This document shows, piece by piece, positions 1 to 5,211 of a stretch of 9,387 bases of DNA. Within the stretch, counting starts at the first letter, position 1, and each line of letters begins with the position of its first letter. The notes below the pieces were generated by a model. The model was given only the letters and a program-made list of their open reading frames with translations, was not told the origin of the DNA and did not search any database. The stretch lies in contig CAAFWE010000267.1 in assembly GCA_900766655.1 (NCBI GenBank), positions 1 to 9,387 of the forward strand, written 5' to 3'. Both the position numbers and the translations under genes were made by a program. The stretch comes from an uncultured Alistipes sp. (GTDB taxonomy: Bacteria; Bacteroidota; Bacteroidia; Bacteroidales; Rikenellaceae).

Positions 1-2246
1 ACGGTAACATCTCCCGTGTTTGTAAAACCACTCATCGAGTCACCGCTCGAATTGATATAGCCGATAGCTCCACCGATGTTAAGGCGAACATTATCGTAGT
101 TTGTGTATGTGTCGAGAGAATTAACCGTACACTCGATGTTGACAGGTGCGTGGTTTGCGATATCTATAGAGCCATTCTGAGTCTGGTATCCGAGACAACC
201 GCCAATCGAGAGGCTGTATGCCGTATCCTCGGCGTTAATCAATGTCGACTTAACTGTCAATACACCCTCGGTGTTATTTACGATGTTGTGGTCGTTGTTC
301 TGACTCCAAGCTACTGTTCCTCCAACGTGGAAGAAACCATCCTCTGCGGTAGTCTTATTCTGCTTCATATCACAGAGCACTGTCACAGGGGCGTTGTTGC
401 TACAGTGCGACAATATCGAGAATTCGATGTTCTTTGTACCTGTGTGGCGACCTACAGTACCACCACAAGCTAACTGATAGAGATCGACATCCTCAGCTAC
501 AACTATAGCTCCGTAGTTATGCAACTGTGTTCCTGCACACTCGGTGAAGCAAGCTGCAACACCTGCAATATTCAACATTCCGAAATCGCCGCCCGTACCG
601 GTTATAGTACCATAGTTCTTCGAGTCGTTGAGCGTAATTGCTGTATTGGCAAAACCAAGCACGCCGCTGACATTGTTGCTATGTGTCGAGCCGAATGGAC
701 CTCTCAAGGTGATGTCGGCATAGTTGACAAGTCCTGTTGCCATTACACCTTGTTGTGCATTACCAATCAATCCACCGATACGAGGCGAAATCGAAACTGC
801 GGTGGTGGCATTAGTGAAGGTCACCTTGCCCTTGTTCACGCAATTCTCAATGGTTGAAGCTCCGATGATGGTAGAGCCATCAGCACCTACTGCGTTGTGT
901 AAATATCCTACAATACCGCCTCCATTGGCAATGACAACTACTTTTGTACTCTCAGCAAACATCTGCTTGATGTCGAGGGTAGCCTCATTTACGCAATCGC
1001 TAATAGTTACACCTGCAAGTTGTCCAACCAAACCTGCCGCACCACTATCGCGTTGGTTTTCAGCCTCTGTAGGTACGAAATCCTTGACATCAACAGTGAT
1101 TGCGCCGCTTACCGAGCAGTGCGAGATAGTCGGGAAGTTACCCTCGACAGCGGTAATGCGACGAGCCAAAGCACCGACAATCGGAGTTACAGTCTCGTTG
1201 ATGTTTACATCGCGCAAGTGCAGACCCTTGATAGTAGCGTTAGTTGTGTTGAACAATGGAGCGGTCAAACCCTTGATAGCGTAGCCATTACCATTGATTG
1301 TTCCAACATAACCATCTACCGAAGTCCACGCCTCTTCACTCATATCGACATCAGCCACAAAAAGAACATCCTTGTCGAGTGTTGCAGCTTGCTCAGCAAA
1401 TGCTTTTAACGAAGCCTTGTCCTTTACGACAAATACATTTGCGTTAGGCATGTACGAAATAGCATTCGGGAACTCACGAACATTTCCAGCATTCAAAGGC
1501 TTGCTATCGTCAGCCTTAACGGTTGCGTACATTACGCCACCATTCTCGTCGTAGAGAGTGATGTAAAGCTCGTCGTACTTACCAGCAGGCACTGCGATAT
1601 GCAGATTTGTAGCCTCGTTCGAGAGTTGAACACCCTCGCCAAACGAGTACTCGATAACCTCCTTCGATGCGGTTGTAGCCTTTGCCTCGCCCTTCTCGAA
1701 ATCGAAGTCGAAAGCACCAGCGATAGGCTTGCGGTCGATGGTCGAAATCTGTGCGAGCACAAGTTTCGCACTACCCACAACGCTGATTTTGAGTACACCA
1801 GTGAGGTGTGTCAATTGTGCACTTACGCCATCGGTGCTGTAACCATAGAGCGTTGTTACACCATTGGCAAATGTCGAATTGCCTGCGTGTGCCTGCTTCT
1901 CGGCAAACAACACCTGACCAGCTGGTGCAGCAGGGTAGGCGATGCAGTAAGGCTTCGAAGGTGTGCCAGCTACCGCAAAAGTTGCTCTTGCTGAGCCATC
2001 AGCCTCTGCGCCCAAAGCCTCTGAAGCTGCGCCATTAATCGAAATCTGGTCGCCCTCGCTCCAATAGAGAGGGTAGACACTCTCTGCTTTCTCACCGAGT
2101 TGGGTACGCGACTCCTCGAGTGAGAGTGTGATGGAGGTTAGATTTTCGCCTCCTACATCGACACCAATGTCGTCAGTTGTAACGGTGGTACACGAAGCCA
2201 TAAACATTGCTCCGATCACTAACAAAAGAGATAAAATTTTTTTCAT
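1..2246 (-). CDS. Large surface lipoprotein, fimbrillin-like N-terminus plus GLUG-type beta-helix repeats (partial, 3' end outside window)
   Basis: Reading the minus strand from the ATG at 2246 gives 748 uninterrupted codons to the window edge, so the C-terminus is missing. Residues 1-18 are a lipoprotein signal peptide (two Lys, hydrophobic core) ending in Met-Ala-Ser before Cys19, the predicted lipidated residue; acidic residues follow at 25-26. Residues about 36-260 resemble fimbrillin-family (Mfa-like) domains: an early SRTQLG segment, then YWSEGDQISI (61-70) and a beta-rich region. From about 270 the protein changes to a GLUG-type beta-helix: a GTINGNGYAIKGL segment (315-327), then a Gly-Gly/Ala-hydrophobic-Gly core recurring near 404, 443, 491, 527, 561, 595, 642, 682 and 725, each usually followed by an Asn-x-Gly-x-Ile/Val turn (for example NKGKV, NYGTI, NTGDV). 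Such proteins are usually surface-exposed and possibly adhesive; the ligand is unknown. It has its own promoter (2298-2328) and is not part of a visible operon. Confidence 0.88.
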   Translation of the reverse strand, partial: MKKILSLLLVIGAMFMASCTTVTTDDIGVDVGGENLTSITLSLEESRTQLGEKAESVYPLYWSEGDQISINGAASEALGAEADGSARATFAVAGTPSKPYCIAYPAAPAGQVLFAEKQAHAGNSTFANGVTTLYGYSTDGVSAQLTHLTGVLKISVVGSAKLVLAQISTIDRKPIAGAFDFDFEKGEAKATTASKEVIEYSFGEGVQLSNEATNLHIAVPAGKYDELYITLYDENGGVMYATVKADDSKPLNAGNVREFPNAISYMPNANVFVVKDKASLKAFAEQAATLDKDVLFVADVDMSEEAWTSVDGYVGTINGNGYAIKGLTAPLFNTTNATIKGLHLRDVNINETVTPIVGALARRITAVEGNFPTISHCSVSGAITVDVKDFVPTEAENQRDSGAAGLVGQLAGVTISDCVNEATLDIKQMFAESTKVVVIANGGGIVGYLHNAVGADGSTIIGASTIENCVNKGKVTFTNATTAVSISPRIGGLIGNAQQGVMATGLVNYADITLRGPFGSTHSNNVSGVLGFANTAITLNDSKNYGTITGTGGDFGMLNIAGVAACFTECAGTQLHNYGAIVVAEDVDLYQLACGGTVGRHTGTKNIEFSILSHCSNNAPVTVLCDMKQNKTTAEDGFFHVGGTVAWSQNNDHNIVNNTEGVLTVKSTLINAEDTAYSLSIGGCLGYQTQNGSIDIANHAPVNIECTVNSLDTYTNYDNVRLNIGGAIGYINSSGDSMSGFTNTGDVT

Positions 2247-2276
2247 AGTTAGTAATATTTTGTCTAATTTTTTTCG

Positions 2277-2363
2277 ATTTGCACCCTTTGTCTTCGACAA
2301 AACTACAAATAAATATTCATATATCAAAAAATATCAGGGGCGAAATGGAAAATTTGCACCCTT
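2277..2363. repeat. 12-bp direct repeat pair bracketing the lipoprotein promoter
   Basis: The 12-mer ATTTGCACCCTT occurs at 2277-2288 and again, identical and in the same orientation, at 2352-2363, 75 bp apart. One copy lies just downstream of the predicted transcription start and the other upstream of the -33 element, so the pair flanks the promoter core at 2298-2328. This could be a regulator binding site with DNA looping, or the trace of a small duplication. The function is inferred; the repeat itself is read directly. Confidence 0.6.
2298..2328 (-). promoter_or_regulatory. Bacteroidota-type promoter of the surface lipoprotein gene
   Basis: On the minus strand TTTG (2325-2328) is followed after exactly 19 nt by TAGTTTTG (2298-2305), matching the Bacteroidota housekeeping consensus TTTG / TAnnTTTG with normal spacing. 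The expected transcription start is near 2291, giving a leader of about 45 nt before the ATG at 2246. The leader is A/T-rich with no Shine-Dalgarno sequence, as usual in this phylum. Confidence 0.8.
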
Positions 2364-2410
2364 AAATTTGATATTGTGATGGTGATTGCAACAACCACTT
2401 TGGCAATTTG

Positions 2411-2977
2411 CTAGAATGCGAATTCTTGCTGTGGGTTGTTGTAGATGTTTTGAATGTAGCACAGATGCTTTACTGCCTGATGTATGGTGTAGGCAGTGCC
2501 TCCCTTTTCGCCAGTGAAATAGGTGATGACAGCCGATGAATTTTTCACCATAAAGTTGTTGCGCTGGGTGTATACACCTGGCGAGTAATGCGTTGCGAGA
2601 GTGATAACCTCTTCCGCCTCAGCAATGACTCTTTGGTATCTTGCGCGTTGTTCTGCTGGAAAACGCTCCTCCATACCCTTGAATGGTACTACTGCGATAA
2701 CCTCTGATAGCGGTAGTCTATTTCGCAGAGATATGACCATTTCGGCAGCCTCGAGATCGAACCCCATAGCCATACCGCACAAGAAGTATCGATAGCCCAT
2801 CGAATACAATCGGCATATAGCAGTTCGCAACTCATCATTGCGACTGCCATCATAGGTGCGGTGACCTGTAAAACAAGCTGTTATTTCGGCGTTGAGTGTG
2901 ATAGGCTTTTGTTTTTTGTGCCACAAATTTAGTAAAAAAGTGCAATTATCACAAAGTTTTCCTATCTTTGTAATCAA
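2411..2977 (-). CDS. SLOG-superfamily (DUF1273 / YpsA-like) protein
   Basis: The 188-residue frame carries the family signature in order: FTGHR (36-40), the glycine-rich nucleotide-type loop GMAMGFDLEAAE (68-79), a YxPGVYTQRNNFMV segment (131-144) and GEKGGTAYTI (156-165) ahead of the last helix. These match the Rossmann-like SLOG domain, thought to bind nucleotides or nucleotide-derived ligands; no enzymatic activity is assured, and the cellular role is unknown. The protein is probably cytoplasmic. The start is doubtful. The frame opens with TTG at 2977, but a good promoter (2924-2955) lies inside this extension, the only other standard in-frame start before FTGHR is a TTG at 2926 inside the -7 box, and the first in-frame ATG would remove the FTGHR motif. 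Residues 1 to about 30 are therefore probably not all translated. It diverges from the PHP gene and is followed by the lipoprotein gene, which has its own promoter. Confidence 0.85.
   Translation of the reverse strand: MITKIGKLCDNCTFLLNLWHKKQKPITLNAEITACFTGHRTYDGSRNDELRTAICRLYSMGYRYFLCGMAMGFDLEAAEMVISLRNRLPLSEVIAVVPFKGMEERFPAEQRARYQRVIAEAEEVITLATHYSPGVYTQRNNFMVKNSSAVITYFTGEKGGTAYTIHQAVKHLCYIQNIYNNPQQEFAF
2915..2927. promoter_or_regulatory. Small dyad over the SLOG promoter start region, possible operator
   Basis: TTTGTG (2915-2920) and CACAAA (2922-2927) are perfect inverted 6-bp arms around a single C. The dyad overlaps the -7 box and expected transcription start of the minus-strand promoter, where a repressor could act. 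The arms are short and A/T-rich, so chance is possible. Confidence 0.3.
2924..2955 (-). promoter_or_regulatory. Bacteroidota-type promoter of the SLOG-family gene
   Basis: Minus-strand TTTG (2952-2955) precedes TAAATTTG (2924-2931) by 20 nt, a full match to the TTTG / TAnnTTTG consensus. The expected transcription start is near 2917. This lies within the longest open frame of the gene, so translation should begin downstream of it or on a nearly leaderless message. Confidence 0.65.
2963..2970 (+). promoter_or_regulatory. -7 promoter element of the exported PHP phosphoesterase gene
   Basis: TATCTTTG matches TAnnTTTG exactly and lies 33 nt upstream of the ATG at 3004, giving an expected leader of about 25-27 nt. 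No clear TTTG is seen at the matching -33 position (about 2940), so the promoter may be weak or need an activator. It sits 7 bp from the -33 element of the divergent SLOG promoter, so the two polymerase sites overlap. Confidence 0.55.
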
Positions 2978-3003
2978 ATTGATACCTATAATAATTATTA
3001 ACT

Positions 3004-4230
3004 ATGAAAAGAGTAATTTTATTTATTGCGATGGTTGCCCTTTGTGCAACAGCAACATTGGCCCAGGTGGTGCAGACCCCAGTGATGGGTAAGACTGGTA
3101 TTCGCCTCTACGACAAACGAGTGCCTCGTACTGAGATTATCTTGCCTCAGGTGAAGGGTTACAACATCTACAAGGGCGATTTCCACGTGCACACAATCTA
3201 CTCGGATGGTGAGGTTACACCTCGCGAGCGTATGCGTGAGGCTTGGTATGATGGTTTGGATGTGATCGCCATCACCGACCACCTCGAGATTCGTACCTAC
3301 GAGAAGTTTATGTTGAAGGCTCTCCAGCCATACAGCAAGGATGGCTCGCCATTCGTATATGCTAACGCTGGTGCAGGAAATAAGACCAACAAGAAGGCTC
3401 CTATGCTTTGTAACCTCAATGCTGGTTACGAGGAGGCTCTCAGCTACATCGAAAAGGAGGAGATTCCAATCCTTGCTATTCGTGGTACCGAGATTTGGCG
3501 TCGTCCGAACATCGTGGGCGAGTATAACGCTCTATTCTTGAAGGATATCAACGCAATCTGTGATGAGGATATCTACGAGAGCTTCCGTCGCGTGAAGGAG
3601 CAGGGTGGTATCATTATCCACAACCACCCAGGATGGCGTCGTCCAACTATGGACAAGAGCGAGGATCAGGTTCGTATCTATGGCGAGGGCTGGGTAGATG
3701 GTATCGAGGTTGCCAATGGCACAACCCTCTATCCAAAGATGATTGACCGTTGCGTTGACGAAAAGTTGTTCATCTCGGCAAGTACCGATGTTCACCGCCC
3801 ATCTTCGCAGGTTTGGTCTCGTGATTGCGGTATCTTCCGTACAATGACCTTCATTCTTGCTAAGGAGTGCACCGAGAAGGCTATCAAGGATGCCTTGTTG
3901 AAGCGTCGCACCATCGGTTACTCGGCTAACAACCTCATTGGTGAGGAGGTTTGGTTGAAGGAGTTTATCAACGAGGCTGTTGATTGCAAAGTTGTTGCAG
4001 TTAACGATAAGAAGGGCCATCGCGGTTTCCAGTTGACTAATACCTGCTCGATTCCGTTCGTTCTTCGTCGTGGCAAGTTGGTCTATGTTCTCAAGCCTTT
4101 CCAGTCGCTCCAAATCAATATCTCGCGCGATAAGGAGACTGGTGTATATTATGAGCCAGATTTCACTGTAGATAATATGTGGACCGTGGGTGATAAGCAT
4201 CCAAAGATTCGCATCAATATCGACAAATAG
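3004..4230 (+). CDS. Exported PHP-superfamily metallo-phosphoesterase (Sb-PDE-like)
   Basis: The protein is 408 residues. Residues 1-20 are a Sec signal peptide (Lys-Arg, hydrophobic core, TLA at the end) with predicted signal peptidase I cleavage before Gln21, fitting the Bacteroidota tendency for Gln (later pyroglutamate) at +1. The PHP core follows with a complete set of metal ligands: DFHVHT with H61 and H63, SDG with D68, TDH with H93, GTE with E163, HNHPG with H206 and H208, and TDVH with D262 and H264. Such sites usually hold two or three divalent metals and hydrolyse phosphate esters. The exported architecture, the KGDFHVHT opening and a beta-rich C-terminal part (about 318-408) resemble the Sb-PDE group of PHP phosphodiesterases. 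Location is likely periplasmic; the substrate is not readable. The ATG at 3004 is chosen because it begins the signal peptide. The gene is monocistronic, between a divergent promoter and a hairpin terminator. PHP assignment is firm; the Sb-PDE subgroup is from family resemblance. Confidence 0.93.
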   Translation: MKRVILFIAMVALCATATLAQVVQTPVMGKTGIRLYDKRVPRTEIILPQVKGYNIYKGDFHVHTIYSDGEVTPRERMREAWYDGLDVIAITDHLEIRTYEKFMLKALQPYSKDGSPFVYANAGAGNKTNKKAPMLCNLNAGYEEALSYIEKEEIPILAIRGTEIWRRPNIVGEYNALFLKDINAICDEDIYESFRRVKEQGGIIIHNHPGWRRPTMDKSEDQVRIYGEGWVDGIEVANGTTLYPKMIDRCVDEKLFISASTDVHRPSSQVWSRDCGIFRTMTFILAKECTEKAIKDALLKRRTIGYSANNLIGEEVWLKEFINEAVDCKVVAVNDKKGHRGFQLTNTCSIPFVLRRGKLVYVLKPFQSLQINISRDKETGVYYEPDFTVDNMWTVGDKHPKIRINIDK

Positions 4231-4246
4231 TCATCGATATAGACGC

Positions 4247-4282
4247 AAAAAGAGGAGACTTCAATGCGAAGTCTCCTCTTTT
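4247..4282. terminator. Bidirectional intrinsic terminator between convergent genes
   Basis: AAAAGAGGAGACTT (4248-4261) and its exact reverse complement (4269-4282) form a perfect 14-bp stem around a 7-nt loop (CAATGCG, 4262-4268). The plus-strand transcript ends the stem in TTTT, and the minus-strand transcript ends it in TTTTT (down to 4247), so the hairpin can stop both the PHP gene (stop codon 17 nt before the stem) and the sugar operon (its last stop 14 nt away). Confidence 0.9.
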
Positions 4283-4296
4283 ATCGTATCTACAGC

Positions 4297-5211
4297 TTAG
4301 AATCCTAACTCTTCACGAAGTTTGCTCAACAAGCCACGAGCTGCGGCAGTCGAGAGGTGATCCATAGCCGAGATGTGTTTCAGCGACGGAACCTCCTCAG
4401 TTAGTTTTGCAACAGCTGGCTCGAAGAAGCGGAACGAGCGAGAAATCTGTCCACCGAACAGCAAGCACTCTATTTTGTACTCCTCGAGCAATGGCTTTAG
4501 CTCGGTTGCGAGTATCTCGCCTACATTTAGGAAGGACTGCAAAGCCTCTTTGTTACCCTCGGCACACAATCCGCCAATCATAGCAACGGTGAGGTTTGCT
4601 GCTGGCTCCTCGCCAATTACCTCGGCATATGAGCGAAGGAAACCACGCTTCGAAGCGTAATCCTCCAATACTCCATCGCGATACGGGCGGTTGTAGATCG
4701 AAACAAGTGGTGATCCCATAGGGGAGAACTGAATCTCGCCATTCTGCGTGTGAGCAAAGCCCAAACCAGTACCGAGAGTTACTACTGCTACATTCTTGTA
4801 GCCTTTGGCAGCACCAAACTCCATCTCGCCTCGTACAGCAGCGGTTACATCGTGCATAAATATCACTGGCATATCCTCGCCAATGTCCAAAAGGCTATGG
4901 AAGAAATCCTTGACCGACACCTCGTCCAATGCAGCAAACTTGTGCTTCATATAGGAGATGCCTGTGTTGTAGTCGAATGGACCAGGGAAGGCGATGCCGA
5001 CACCCGCCAAGAGGTAGCCATTGTACTCCGCTATTGTGCGGCCATTGGCAACTACCGTAGCAAAAGAATTCTCAATCTCAGCGCGTGAGCCATTCGAGTT
5101 AATCGGCACCGATGACTCGGTGTAGGGTAGCAACTCTCCTTGAAGAGTTGCTACCACCGATTTCACGAATGTACCTCCTACGTCAAGCAGGAGAAAACAT
5201 CTGTTATTCAT
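4297..5211 (-). CDS. ROK-family sugar kinase lacking the Cys-rich zinc motif
   Basis: This 304-residue protein has the length and fold markers of ROK sugar kinases: the N-terminal phosphate loop LLLDVGGTFVKS (7-18), FPGPFD (75-80), the segment HDVTAAVRGE (120-129) with the expected catalytic base D121, the glycine-rich ATP motif TLGTGLG (145-151), and a C-terminal GGQIS (253-257). It should phosphorylate a sugar with ATP in the cytoplasm. Two hallmarks are missing: the GExGH sugar-contact motif, and the CxCGxxGC zinc cluster, replaced by SIYNRPYRDGV (171-181) although the following LEDYAS is kept. The substrate may therefore differ from glucose, fructose or N-acetylhexosamines. The ATG at 5211 is preferred over one at 5274 because the latter adds 21 unrelated residues read from inside the upstream gene; the chosen start overlaps the upstream stop by 8 nt (ATGAATAA), which suggests translational coupling. 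It is the last gene of the operon, ahead of the terminator at 4247-4282. Confidence 0.9.
   Translation of the reverse strand: MNNRCFLLLDVGGTFVKSVVATLQGELLPYTESSVPINSNGSRAEIENSFATVVANGRTIAEYNGYLLAGVGIAFPGPFDYNTGISYMKHKFAALDEVSVKDFFHSLLDIGEDMPVIFMHDVTAAVRGEMEFGAAKGYKNVAVVTLGTGLGFAHTQNGEIQFSPMGSPLVSIYNRPYRDGVLEDYASKRGFLRSYAEVIGEEPAANLTVAMIGGLCAEGNKEALQSFLNVGEILATELKPLLEEYKIECLLFGGQISRSFRFFEPAVAKLTEEVPSLKHISAMDHLSTAAARGLLSKLREELGF

Noticed and set aside
150..2038. Series of overlapping plus-strand open frames of 60-186 codons
   Set aside because: They are low-complexity translations antisense to the repetitive lipoprotein, which has an uninterrupted frame with signal peptide and repeats.
3532..4200. 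Minus-strand open frame of 222 codons opposite the PHP gene
   Set aside because: It shadows the PHP core and C-terminal domain, with no promoter and no domain resemblance.
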